Shown here: positions 55,902 to 64,000 of the stretch, piece after piece
Position numbering within the stretch: the first letter of the stretch is position 1
Layout of the letters: every line of letters starts with the position of its first letter
Source of the DNA: Chitinophaga caseinilytica
GTDB taxonomy: Bacteria > Bacteroidota > Bacteroidia > Chitinophagales > Chitinophagaceae
Length of the DNA: 64,000 nucleotides
Direction of reading: 5' to 3'
Assembly (NCBI RefSeq): GCF_038396765.1
Contig: NZ_CP150096.1
Coordinates: 3,765,001 to 3,829,000 of the forward strand
Translations under genes and position numbers: made by a program
Notes under the pieces: generated by a model
What the model saw: only the letters and a program-made list of their open reading frames with translations
What the model was told of the DNA's origin: nothing
The model's database searches: none

Positions 55902-56634
55902 ACCCGTTTTTCATCATCCGTTCCGCGAGCCGCGGCGAAATCCGGAAGAGCATTTTCAACAGCCGGCTCTTCCCGATATGCTGTTCGGTAACATCGCCGT
56001 TCAGGTTGCGGATGAAAATTCGGGCGAGCCTGTCCGGAGACATTTTACCGCTGCTGCGATCGGCCGTCATGGCGGTGTCTACCAGCGGCGGAACGATCTC
56101 GAACACTTTGACGGAGGAGCCTTCCAGCTGATACCGGAGCGCTTTCGCGAAGGTGTGGATGGCGGCTTTGGTGGCGCAATACACGGGTGCGGATCGTTTC
56201 GGGGCGATGTATAATGCACTGCTGACGAATACGATGGCAGAAAGTGGTTGTGCGGCGAGAAGCGGCAGCAAGGCGTTGGTGAGCAGGAGCGGAGCAATGA
56301 AATTGATCTGCGTTTCAGTGGCGATGTTTCCGGCGGATGCGGGATCGCGGCCGAAAGCGTAGCTGAATTGCACGCCGGCATTGTTGATGAGGACATTGAG
56401 GGTTGGGTGGTGGTCGCGGATGTAGTTGCGCAATGAAATCGCGGACGCCGGGTCGGCATGATCAATCTGGAAAGTGTGGATGCCGGGCAGTTCCTTTTCG
56501 GCGGATGCGAGTTTTGCGGCATCGCGCCCGGTGATGATGACGCGGTTGTTGTTGGCATGGAATTGCCGGGCCAGCGCGAGGCCGATGCCGGAGGTGCCGC
56601 CGGTGATGAGGACGGTATTGCCGGAAAGATGCAT
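55900..56634 (-). CDS. Short-chain dehydrogenase/reductase (DltE-like)
   Basis: A 244-residue classical SDR from ATG 56634 (a second ATG lies two codons upstream). The NAD(P) loop TGGTSGIGLALA, NNAG, the catalytic Ser in FVSSALYI and Tyr-x3-Lys in YCATKAAIHTFAKALR are present. The C-terminal region with RLLKMLFRISPRLAERMM resembles the DltE/DltE-like oxidoreductases. The substrate is unknown. It lies downstream of a Crp/Fnr regulator gene on the same strand, 65 bases away. Confidence 0.9.
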   Translation of the reverse strand: MHLSGNTVLITGGTSGIGLALARQFHANNNRVIITGRDAAKLASAEKELPGIHTFQIDHADPASAISLRNYIRDHHPTLNVLINNAGVQFSYAFGRDPASAGNIATETQINFIAPLLLTNALLPLLAAQPLSAIVFVSSALYIAPKRSAPVYCATKAAIHTFAKALRYQLEGSSVKVFEIVPPLVDTAMTADRSSGKMSPDRLARIFIRNLNGDVTEQHIGKSRLLKMLFRISPRLAERMMKNG

Positions 56635-56699
56635 GAGCAAAGGATTTCCGGCAAATTTCCATTCCAGCGGTGTGAATTCCGTTTACATAGGTAAAGAAA

Positions 56700-57281
56700 T
56701 CAGCGGCCGGAGGATTTCCTGCGGATGCGGCTCAATTGCGTCGGCGAAACGCCCAGGTAGGATGCGATGTGGTATTGCGGGACGAGTGCCTCCAGCGCCG
56801 GGAACCGCTCGCGGAAAAGCCGGTAACGCGCCTCCGCGTCCAGTTGCACGATCTCGATCTCGCGTTGCTCCTTGGCTACGAAGAACCCCTCCGCCAGGAT
56901 GCGCGCCGCCCGCTCCAGGTCCGGACAATGAGCGAACAGCTGCCGGAAAGGCCCGTAGGGCGCGGAAAGCACCGTACAATCCGTCAGCGCCTCCTGCTGG
57001 ATCATGTTCGGCGCTCCCGTGATCAGCGACGCATAGCCCCCGATGAAGCAGGGCGCCGTGAAAAAATGCTTGTTGTATTCCTGTCCGGCGGCATTCCGGT
57101 AATATGCCCGCATGACCCCTTCCGCCAGGAACCCGATTTCCCGCGCCAGTTGCCCTTCGCGGATGAAATGTTCCCCTTTGCCGAGGCGCCCTTCCGTAAA
57201 CAACGGCTGCACCCGATCCCATGTAGCGGGCGCGATGGGCGTCAAATTGTCGAGGAAGCGATGGAGCTTATCATGTGGCAT
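56700..57281 (-). CDS. Crp/Fnr family transcription regulator
   Basis: A 193-residue regulator with an N-terminal cyclic-nucleotide-binding-like fold (GKGEHFIREGQLAREIGFLAEGVMRAYY) and a C-terminal helix-turn-helix (VPQYHIASYLGVSPTQLSRIRRK). It lacks the Cys set of an Fnr iron-sulphur sensor and the phosphate-binding cassette is not clearly conserved, so the ligand is unknown. It is divergent from the S41 lipoprotein gene, with 93 bases between the starts, and upstream of the SDR gene that it may control. Confidence 0.88.
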   Translation of the reverse strand: MPHDKLHRFLDNLTPIAPATWDRVQPLFTEGRLGKGEHFIREGQLAREIGFLAEGVMRAYYRNAAGQEYNKHFFTAPCFIGGYASLITGAPNMIQQEALTDCTVLSAPYGPFRQLFAHCPDLERAARILAEGFFVAKEQREIEIVQLDAEARYRLFRERFPALEALVPQYHIASYLGVSPTQLSRIRRKSSGR

Positions 57282-57374
57282 ATCGGCGGACGGATTTGTT
57301 CCTAAATATACGGATTGACGTTGCGCAATCGCGGCAAAAACATATATTCACCTACTTTTTAATGTTCAACCTCG

Positions 57375-59171
57375 ATGAAGACAATCGCCCGATTTATCGC
57401 TATCGCCTTATTCACTTCCACCGCCGTACAAATCGCTTCCGGTTGCGCCGCTTACCCGGACCGGCAGCAGGCATCCATCAAGGAAGTACCCATTTCCCCC
57501 GATACCGGCAAAACCGCCGACCTGGTGCTGCTGGCGCGGGTTTGGGGATACCTGAAGTATTTCTCGCCCGTTATCAGCGAACGCAACATCGATTGGGATA
57601 AAGTACTGGTCGATCAGCTGAAGGCGATGGACGAAAACCCCAACGCGGGCGTGCTTCCATCCATCCGCGCGATGCTCGATTCTGCCGCGCTTTCCGCGCC
57701 ATCCGGCCGGAAATCCGGTGCGAAGCAGCTCGCCGATGCGAAGGAAATCGAAAAAGTGAACGTAAACCACGAATGGATCGCATCCGCAAAGCAGCTCGGC
57801 CAGGCGGAAAAAGACCGCTTAACCGCATTGGCAGACTATTTCAAGCCGTTCAAAAATAAATACATCATCACGCCGGACGTTTCCGGCTATCCGTCTCCCC
57901 AATTCAAGGAGGAAACATACGGGAAAGACTTCCTGCCCGAAAAGCATTACCGCCTTTTGGCGCTGTTCCGCTACTGGAACATCATCGAATATTACCTCCC
58001 CGCGAAATACCAGCAGCAAGGCCAGTGGCCTGCGAAGCTGGCGCGCTTCATACCGGACTTCGCCGATGCCAATACCGATCGCGCTTATGCCCAGGCCTTG
58101 ATCAGGCTCAACGCCGCTATTACGGACGGTCACAGCATTATGCCCACTTTCGCCAAATTCCCCGAATATGTGCTGCCGGGCCGGCTCATCCGCTTGCCCT
58201 TTACCATGGCCGTTATCGGCGATACGGTTTTCGTGCATCAGACCGATTCCGGGTTTGCGGAAATGAGCGGAATGCGGCCGGGCGACAGGGTACACAGCAT
58301 CAACGGCATGCCGGTGATCCGCTACGTAGATTCCTTACGGGCCGTGATGAGCGACCCGCGAAGGGAAATGAAGGATTACTACATTTCCGTATCGGCAATG
58401 CTGCGGATGATGCCGGCGAGCGGCGATACGCTGAAGGTCGGTTATGAAAGCGGCGGCCAGCCCAAAACATTCCGGGTAAAGTATGGAGAAGATGACGTTG
58501 CGCGGTATCTGGCGATTGGCGCGAGGGCCTGGGCAAAGCAGCAGGAAGCGCAGAAGCAGGAAGTGCCACCACCGGGCATGCGGATGCTGGAAGGCGATAT
58601 CCTGTACATCGATCCTGCGAAATGGTCGGGCAAAATGGCGGATACCACGCGGGAATTGCTCGCAAAAGCCAAATCCCTCATCATCGAATGCCGCACCTAT
58701 CCCAATTTCGATTTCATCAACTTCACCCATTTCCTGTTCAAAAAGCAGACGGAATGCATTTTATGGAACGGAACTATCAGCTACCCCGGCCTCACGAAAA
58801 CTGTGGAATATAAGCGCGGCCCCGATCGCAAAGTCCATTTCAAAGGCAAAGTGGTGGTATTGATCGCGGAAAAGTCTGTCAGCCGCCCGGAAATGCTCAC
58901 CATGATCGTGAAGGCCCGTAAAGGGAATACGGTGCTGATCGGCCGTACCACCGGTGGCGCCGACGGAGACGTTACCCAAATCCCCATGGTGGGCAACCAG
59001 GATATGCGTTTCGTGATCTCCGGCCTCGGCGTCCTGTATCCGGATGGCGGTTACACGCAAGGCATCGGCATTGTGCCCGATGTGGAAGTGCCGCTGACCG
59101 TTGCGGAATTCACAGGCGGGAAAGACGTAATCTATCAACGCGCCCTTCAATACCTCGCCGCAAACCCCTGA
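57375..59171 (+). CDS. S41 family peptidase lipoprotein
   Basis: A 598-residue exported protein with a possible lipobox at Cys24 (AVQIASGC). The N-terminal part is helical (VWGYLKYFSPVIS, LLALFRYWNIIEYYLPAKYQ), a PDZ-like domain lies at about 265-360 (FAEMSGMRPGDRVHSINGMPV), and the C-terminal S41 domain has the nucleophile Ser503 in KSVSRPEML and GRTTGGADGDV. The oxyanion and Glu/Lys partner residues are not certain. It is likely a periplasmic or surface peptidase of unknown substrate. Confidence 0.88.
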   Translation: MKTIARFIAIALFTSTAVQIASGCAAYPDRQQASIKEVPISPDTGKTADLVLLARVWGYLKYFSPVISERNIDWDKVLVDQLKAMDENPNAGVLPSIRAMLDSAALSAPSGRKSGAKQLADAKEIEKVNVNHEWIASAKQLGQAEKDRLTALADYFKPFKNKYIITPDVSGYPSPQFKEETYGKDFLPEKHYRLLALFRYWNIIEYYLPAKYQQQGQWPAKLARFIPDFADANTDRAYAQALIRLNAAITDGHSIMPTFAKFPEYVLPGRLIRLPFTMAVIGDTVFVHQTDSGFAEMSGMRPGDRVHSINGMPVIRYVDSLRAVMSDPRREMKDYYISVSAMLRMMPASGDTLKVGYESGGQPKTFRVKYGEDDVARYLAIGARAWAKQQEAQKQEVPPPGMRMLEGDILYIDPAKWSGKMADTTRELLAKAKSLIIECRTYPNFDFINFTHFLFKKQTECILWNGTISYPGLTKTVEYKRGPDRKVHFKGKVVVLIAEKSVSRPEMLTMIVKARKGNTVLIGRTTGGADGDVTQIPMVGNQDMRFVISGLGVLYPDGGYTQGIGIVPDVEVPLTVAEFTGGKDVIYQRALQYLAANP

Positions 59172-59185
59172 TCAACAGGTATACA

Positions 59186-59226
59186 AAACAGGAAAGGCGC
59201 CCTCGCATGGGGCGCCTTTCCTGTTT
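59186..59226. terminator. Bidirectional terminator between the S41 and susD genes
   Basis: A perfect 17-bp stem AAACAGGAAAGGCGCCC / GGGCGCCTTTCCTGTTT with a 7-base loop. A/T residues on both sides make it suitable for both convergent genes. Confidence 0.85.
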
Positions 59227-59244
59227 GTAAAAATTGCTTTGGAA

Positions 59245-60996
59245 CTATAAACCGTCGTTCCAGTTCGGGTTCTGTGTCAGAACTTTGTTCGTCAGTTGCC
59301 GTTCCTGGATGGGGATCGGCTGGAGGTAATCCCTGTTTTCCTGGAAGGTTTTGGTGGTAGTGCGGTTGATCAGCACGTTACCGGCATTGTTTTCCAGCTC
59401 AATGTCCTTGCCCAGTTTGAAGTACTGGACACCTGCTACTGCGGGGTCCGGTTTATTGCCGGTGTAAATATACACGTCGATCTTGCCGTCGCGGTCGAGG
59501 TCGTACTGGCCCGCGCCGGGGAAGTACATCCCTTTGAACTGGCGCACTACGCTCTGGCCGGATTTCCAGCGCATGAGATCGTTCCAGCGGTGGCTTTCCA
59601 TCACCAGCTCGATCCTTCTTTCCCGGCGGATTTCGAGGATTACGCCTTTGTTGGCGCCGGTCACGGCCGGGTATTGTGCGGCCATGTACGGGTCCACATT
59701 GCCATTGGCGGCCACGAGGTCCAGGTTAGGCATGGCCACACGCTCGCGGAGCAGCCCGATAGACGCGTTGATGTCGGCCTGCGTGAGCGTGCCCAGTTCA
59801 GCCTTGGCTTCGGCGAAGTTCAGCAGCACTTCCGCGTAGCGGAAAATGGGCATGGAATTGATGGAGCGGTTGTAAGAGTCGAAAGACATGTCCGTTACGA
59901 ACTTGATCAGCTGGTAACCGGTCACGCTCGCACCGAAATCGGGCACCAGCGGGTTGTTGGTCCCGATGCGCGAATAACCGGGTGTACGGATGGTTTGGGC
60001 CAGGCGCGGATCACGGTTTTGCGTTTCGCCGTAAAACGTGATCGTGTCGTACCGCGGGATGTCCGTAAAGCGGGAGCCGTCTGCCATCAGGTAACTGTTC
60101 ACCAGCTCCTTGTCCAGTCCCGGCTTGCCGTAAGACGAAGTGATCGTATAGTAGTTAACGTTATGCCAAACCGACAATTCGTTGCTGAAAGTCCGGGCGA
60201 GGATGATCTCGTCCTTGTTCGGCGCGATGGAGGCGAACAGCTCGAGGTATGCCTTGCTGGGCGTGGATTTGTAGATTTTATACAAGCCGGTGCTCATCAG
60301 CTGTTGCGATGCCGCGACCGATTTTTCCAGCAGGGCTTCCCAGCCGGCTTCATTCCGGTATTTTTTCCAGGTCCCTTCGAACAGGCAAACGCGGCTCAAC
60401 AGGGCCATGGCGGTATATTTGGATACCATTTCCGTAGATTGGGGGAAAGTGGCCACATCCATATTGGCGATCGCGAAATCCAGGTCGGCGATGATGGAGT
60501 CTACCACCACTTTGCGGGGCGATCTGGGTTTGGTAAGGGATTCCTTGTCCTGGTAATCGATGGCGTTGGTATACCAGGGCACATCGCCGAAGCGCTGCAC
60601 CTTGTCGAAATAGAAATAAGCGCGGAAGAATTTGGCCACGGCGGCAAACCGGTTTACCTGTACCTGTGGCATGACGCGGTTGTAGTTGTCGAGGTAGTAA
60701 TTGATTTTCCGCAGTTCCGTCCACGTCCAGTTGCCACCGGTCAGGGGCACGGTGCGGCGGCCGGTCACCTGGTCGCTGAGCGACTGCTTCACCACGTTGT
60801 CGATATCTTCGTTGTATACGCCTTCGGCGGATGGGAATGCGCTGTAGAACGAGTTCAGGTAGAATTTCTGTTCGTTGTCGTTATTGAAATACTGGTCGGG
60901 TGCTACCTGCGAAAGCGGCTGCCGGTCCAGGAATTTGCTGCAGCTGCTGAAAAGCCCGGCTGCGGCGATTGCAAATATGGAAAGTTGCTTTTTCAT
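59245..60996 (-). CDS. SusD/RagB family nutrient-binding lipoprotein
   Basis: A 583-residue outer-membrane lipoprotein (lipobox FSSC, Cys19). The typical SusD features are LDRQPLSQVAPDQYF at the N-terminus, the helical TPR-like scaffold (FAAVAKFFRAYFYFDKVQRFGDVPWYTN, YRYAEVLLNFAEAKAELG) and the C-terminal RRERRIELVMESHRWNDLMRWKSG. It forms the lid over the SusC-type porin encoded just upstream and binds a glycan or other large nutrient. The ligand cannot be predicted, and no glycosidase follows it. Confidence 0.93.
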   Translation of the reverse strand: MKKQLSIFAIAAAGLFSSCSKFLDRQPLSQVAPDQYFNNDNEQKFYLNSFYSAFPSAEGVYNEDIDNVVKQSLSDQVTGRRTVPLTGGNWTWTELRKINYYLDNYNRVMPQVQVNRFAAVAKFFRAYFYFDKVQRFGDVPWYTNAIDYQDKESLTKPRSPRKVVVDSIIADLDFAIANMDVATFPQSTEMVSKYTAMALLSRVCLFEGTWKKYRNEAGWEALLEKSVAASQQLMSTGLYKIYKSTPSKAYLELFASIAPNKDEIILARTFSNELSVWHNVNYYTITSSYGKPGLDKELVNSYLMADGSRFTDIPRYDTITFYGETQNRDPRLAQTIRTPGYSRIGTNNPLVPDFGASVTGYQLIKFVTDMSFDSYNRSINSMPIFRYAEVLLNFAEAKAELGTLTQADINASIGLLRERVAMPNLDLVAANGNVDPYMAAQYPAVTGANKGVILEIRRERRIELVMESHRWNDLMRWKSGQSVVRQFKGMYFPGAGQYDLDRDGKIDVYIYTGNKPDPAVAGVQYFKLGKDIELENNAGNVLINRTTTKTFQENRDYLQPIPIQERQLTNKVLTQNPNWNDGL

Positions 60997-61014
60997 TGTT
61001 GTTCGATTGTAGGA

Positions 61015-64000
61015 TTAGAAAGACAGGTCCAGGCCGGCGGAGAACACTTTGCTGAACGGATATACACGGCCATTGGCTTCGGCGTTGGCCTGTTCCGGAT
61101 CGATGTACTTGGAGTCCAGTTTGGTCCAGGTCAGCAGGTTGTCGCCGCTCACGTAAACGCGGAGGCGCGACAGTTTGATGCGCTTCAGCATGTGATCGGG
61201 CAGGGAATAGCCGAGGGTGAGGTTTTTCAGGCGGAGGTACGCCAGGTCGCGCATGTACTTGTCATTGACGTTGGTGAGCGGGTTGTTGCCGTTGAGGGCG
61301 ATGTAGCCGCGCAGGCGCGGGAAGTAGCTGTCCTGGCCTTTCTCCGGCGACCAAACCTTGTCGGGGAAGTCGGTGGGGAGGAAGGAGTAGTACGGACGGC
61401 TGTAGGGGCCCCAGAATTTATCCGCGTTCGCGCCGGGGTACCAGTCTCTTTTGCCGATGCCCTGGAAGAAGAACGACAGGTCGAAGCCGTTCCAGCTGGC
61501 GCCGCCGTTAAATCCATACGGGTAGCGGATCTGGTTGTTGCCGAGGCGTACGAGGTCGCCGTGGTCGCTCAGGGTGTTCAGGCCGTTATTGATGATGCCG
61601 TCGTTGTTGAGGTCTTTGAACTTCAGGTCGCCGGCGAGCAGTTTGTTGTACTGTCCGGAAGCGGATTTGATGTTGGAGCCCACCAGGTCCTGGTTCACTT
61701 TTGCCTGCCATGCGGCGGCTTCTTCGTCGGAATTGAAGTACCCGTCGGTCACATATCCCCAGATCTCACCGTATTTCTGGCCTACGTAATAATCGTTCAG
61801 GCGCTGGTTGTCGTTGGAGAACCGGGTGATCACGGAGCTGAAATCGCTCAGGTTGGCGCCGATGTTCCAGATGAAGGGCTTGCCGGCCAGATCGAATGAG
61901 CTGTTATAGTTCACGCTGATCTCGAAACCCTTGGTGCGGAGGTCTGCCGCATTTTCCTGCGGTTCGCTGGCGCCGAACACCACGGGCAGCGTTGCGCCTT
62001 TGGTGAGCATGTCTTTGGTGTCGCGGATGTAGTAATCGAAGCTCAGTGTCAGTTTGTTCTGGAACAGGCCTGCATCCAGGCCGAAGTTCTGCGAAGCCGT
62101 CTTTTCCCAGGTGAGGTTGGGGGAGATGGCGTTGGGCGAAGCCAGGTATTCCAATTTCTTGCCGCCTGCCACCCAATCGTGCGTACCGCGGTTCAGCAGC
62201 GGAATGTAGGGATACGCGCTGGAGGTCACCTGGTTGCCCAGCTGGCCGTAGGAAGCACGGATCTTCAGGTCGCTCAGTACGTTTTTAACAGGCTCGAAGA
62301 AGTTTTCCTCGCTGATCCTCCAGCCGCCGGAAACAGACGGGAAGAAGCCGAACCGGTTGCCTTTCGGGAAGCGGGAAGTACCGTCGTAACGGCCATTCAC
62401 TTCGAAGAGGTATTTGCCTTTGTAATCGTAGTTGGCGCGGGCGAAATAGCCCAGCAGCGCCCATTCGCTCTGCGCACCGGAAATAGTGTAGTAGCCGGAG
62501 CCGAGGCCGATGTCGTTCAGGTCCTGCGACAGCAGGTCGCCGCGCTCGGAGGTGATGCGTTTGAACTGTTTCAGTTCCTGGTTGTAACCTGCCATGAATT
62601 TCACGTTGTGCTTGCCGTAGCTTTTGGTGAATTCGCCATAAGCGTTGGCTACGTGATAGTAATCCTGGTTGGTTTCTTCACGGAGGAAGTCGGGCCGGGG
62701 CACTTTGCTGATCACGCCGGGGTAGATGGAGTAGGGCGAAGAAGTCTGCCGGAAGCTGGCCGTGGTCGGGTTATCGTTATCCCGCGCAGGGTTCAGCGTG
62801 AAGGTGTAGTTGGCGTACAGGTTGATGTTGTCGTTCACCTTCACGGTTACGCCCCAGGTGCTCATCAGTTCGTTCCAGCGTTGAACGCCTTTGTTTTTGC
62901 CGTAAAGCAGGTCGGAGAAGAGGCCGTCACCGATCTGGTAGTTGTTCAGGGCGGTGATGTAGGTGGCCGTGCCGTCGGGGTTTTTCGGAACGTAGGAGGG
63001 GAGCGCGTGCACGGTGGAGTTCACGAAGTTCGTGTTGGGGTCCCATCCCGGGTAGGTGTATTTGCCGATCATGAGCTGCGTGTTGTTGGAGAACGTCAGC
63101 CATTTGTTGGCGCGCACGGTGAGCTTGGTGCGCAGGTTGTAGGAGTTGTACACGTCGCGGTTCAGGCGCATCATGCCTTTTTTGTTGAACATACGGCCCG
63201 ATACGAGGAAGTCCACTTTTTCCGTTCCGCCGGAAATGCTCAGGCTATGCTCCATACCGTCTTGCGCGGGCAGGAAGAACTCGTCCCACCAATCGGTATT
63301 GCCATAATATACATACTGGTCTTTGTTATTCCGGCGGTCGATCACCACGGAAGGGAGCGATTTGTCGGTCTGGCGTTTCTTCAGCTCTTCCATGTCTTTG
63401 GGGGTGTACCGCGTGTAGGTGTTGCCGGTAGTCACGAGGAAGGCTTCGTCGTTCAGCACGGCGGCAGTGTAGCCGTCGGTGATGAAGTCGGTGGAAACAG
63501 TGGAGTAAGATTTATTGAAGTTGTTGCCGTAGTTCACGGTGAGTTTCCCTCTTTTGGCGGCTTTGGTGGTAACGAGCACTACGCCGAAGGCGGCGCGTGC
63601 GCCGTAGATGGCGGCTGCAGCGGCGTCTTTCAGGACGGTAACCGTTTCAATGTCGCGCGGGTTCACGTTGTTCATGGAGCCGGGTACGCCGTCTATGAGC
63701 ACCAGCGGCTGTGCGCCGGAGCTGAGCGGGTTGTTGCCGCGCACGTTGAACCGGCCGTTGGCGCCGGGGCGGCCGTCGGTGAACGTGATGTTCAGACCGG
63801 GAACGGCGCCCTGCAGGGCCTGGGTGACGTTGGCCACGGGGCGGTTTTCAAAGGCTTCAGCGCCTACCTGGCTGATGGCGCCGGTGAGGTTCACTTTTTT
63901 CTGGGTGCCGTAACCTACCACAACCAGTTCGTTCAGGCCTTTGGCGGCGTCGGCGAGGGTGATGGCGGGAAGTGGGTTGTCGCCTGCCTGGAGGGTTTTC
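61015..64000 (-). CDS. SusC/RagA family TonB-dependent outer-membrane receptor (5' end outside window)
   Basis: The frame is open to the right edge; at least 990 residues are present. The N-terminal visible part has the carboxypeptidase-regulatory-like end and the motif ELVVVGYGTQKKVNLTGAIS, the plug-domain start of SusC proteins. Then come the plug (IYGARAAFGVVLVTTK) and a long 22-strand-type barrel ending in SKVFSAGLDLSF, with a terminal aromatic as required for barrel assembly. It pairs with the SusD gene 18 bases downstream. Promoter and signal peptide are outside the window. Confidence 0.94.
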   Translation of the reverse strand, partial: KTLQAGDNPLPAITLADAAKGLNELVVVGYGTQKKVNLTGAISQVGAEAFENRPVANVTQALQGAVPGLNITFTDGRPGANGRFNVRGNNPLSSGAQPLVLIDGVPGSMNNVNPRDIETVTVLKDAAAAAIYGARAAFGVVLVTTKAAKRGKLTVNYGNNFNKSYSTVSTDFITDGYTAAVLNDEAFLVTTGNTYTRYTPKDMEELKKRQTDKSLPSVVIDRRNNKDQYVYYGNTDWWDEFFLPAQDGMEHSLSISGGTEKVDFLVSGRMFNKKGMMRLNRDVYNSYNLRTKLTVRANKWLTFSNNTQLMIGKYTYPGWDPNTNFVNSTVHALPSYVPKNPDGTATYITALNNYQIGDGLFSDLLYGKNKGVQRWNELMSTWGVTVKVNDNINLYANYTFTLNPARDNDNPTTASFRQTSSPYSIYPGVISKVPRPDFLREETNQDYYHVANAYGEFTKSYGKHNVKFMAGYNQELKQFKRITSERGDLLSQDLNDIGLGSGYYTISGAQSEWALLGYFARANYDYKGKYLFEVNGRYDGTSRFPKGNRFGFFPSVSGGWRISEENFFEPVKNVLSDLKIRASYGQLGNQVTSSAYPYIPLLNRGTHDWVAGGKKLEYLASPNAISPNLTWEKTASQNFGLDAGLFQNKLTLSFDYYIRDTKDMLTKGATLPVVFGASEPQENAADLRTKGFEISVNYNSSFDLAGKPFIWNIGANLSDFSSVITRFSNDNQRLNDYYVGQKYGEIWGYVTDGYFNSDEEAAAWQAKVNQDLVGSNIKSASGQYNKLLAGDLKFKDLNNDGIINNGLNTLSDHGDLVRLGNNQIRYPYGFNGGASWNGFDLSFFFQGIGKRDWYPGANADKFWGPYSRPYYSFLPTDFPDKVWSPEKGQDSYFPRLRGYIALNGNNPLTNVNDKYMRDLAYLRLKNLTLGYSLPDHMLKRIKLSRLRVYVSGDNLLTWTKLDSKYIDPEQANAEANGRVYPFSKVFSAGLDLSF

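Noticed and set aside
59296..61899. Long plus-strand frame opposite susD and susC
   Set aside because: Shadow of the two real minus-strand genes; no motif and no plausible start context.

Overview
The window reads as a piece of a GC-rich Bacteroidota chromosome, most likely family Chitinophagaceae (Chitinophaga-like). The evidence is a SusC/SusD pair, a homogentisate/4-hydroxyphenylpyruvate module, ECF sigma/anti-sigma pairs, Tricorn and S41 peptidases, many lipoproteins, starts without Shine-Dalgarno sites, and several TAnnTTTG -7 promoter elements typical of the Bacteroidota primary sigma factor. No tRNA, rRNA, CRISPR array, insertion sequence or phage gene was seen.

Layout. 1-5.4 kb: 3' end of clpB, a guanine/cytidine-type deaminase, two tandem sigma/anti-sigma modules on the minus strand, and an NlpC/P60 hydrolase. 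5.4-11 kb: a large secreted TIM-barrel-like protein, inorganic pyrophosphatase (ppa), a DUF4878-like lipoprotein, phoH and purE. 11-14.2 kb: a multi-PAS soluble histidine kinase and a CheY-like receiver. 14.2-20.7 kb: minus-strand thrA-thrB-thrC, then a TPR lipoprotein and rpe. A 34-codon Thr/Ile-rich leader peptide that appears undescribed for this locus precedes thrA and points to attenuation. 21-26 kb: membrane proteins, then hmgA, an aldo/keto reductase and hppD (tyrosine catabolism). 26-34 kb: a GH16 enzyme, an L,D-transpeptidase, small membrane proteins, and a three-gene set of one exported gluconate-2-dehydrogenase-subunit-3-like protein with two tandem GMC oxidoreductases. 34.6-50.7 kb: a CBS-pair protein and a complete 14-subunit complex I operon (nuoA-N, nuoC and nuoD fused) with a metallo-beta-lactamase-fold gene between nuoB and nuoCD. 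50.8-59.2 kb: two ferritin-like proteins, a Tricorn-type protease, an SDR with a Crp/Fnr regulator, and an S41 lipoprotein. 59.2-64 kb: susD and the susC gene that runs off the edge.

An important quality signal runs through the window. Seven conserved genes (a small anti-sigma, ppa, rpe, thrB, nuoCD, nuoI, nuoJ) are each split by what looks like loss of one base at a homopolymer. In every case, restoring one base gives a full-length protein of normal size. This looks more like under-called homopolymers in a long-read assembly than real gene decay, so these genes are annotated as intact-but-frameshifted. One membrane-protein gene (21591-22454) is instead split by an in-frame TAG.

Most gene ends carry clear intrinsic terminators, several of them bidirectional between convergent genes. 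Assignments rest on recognisable motifs and gene order; no database search was possible.
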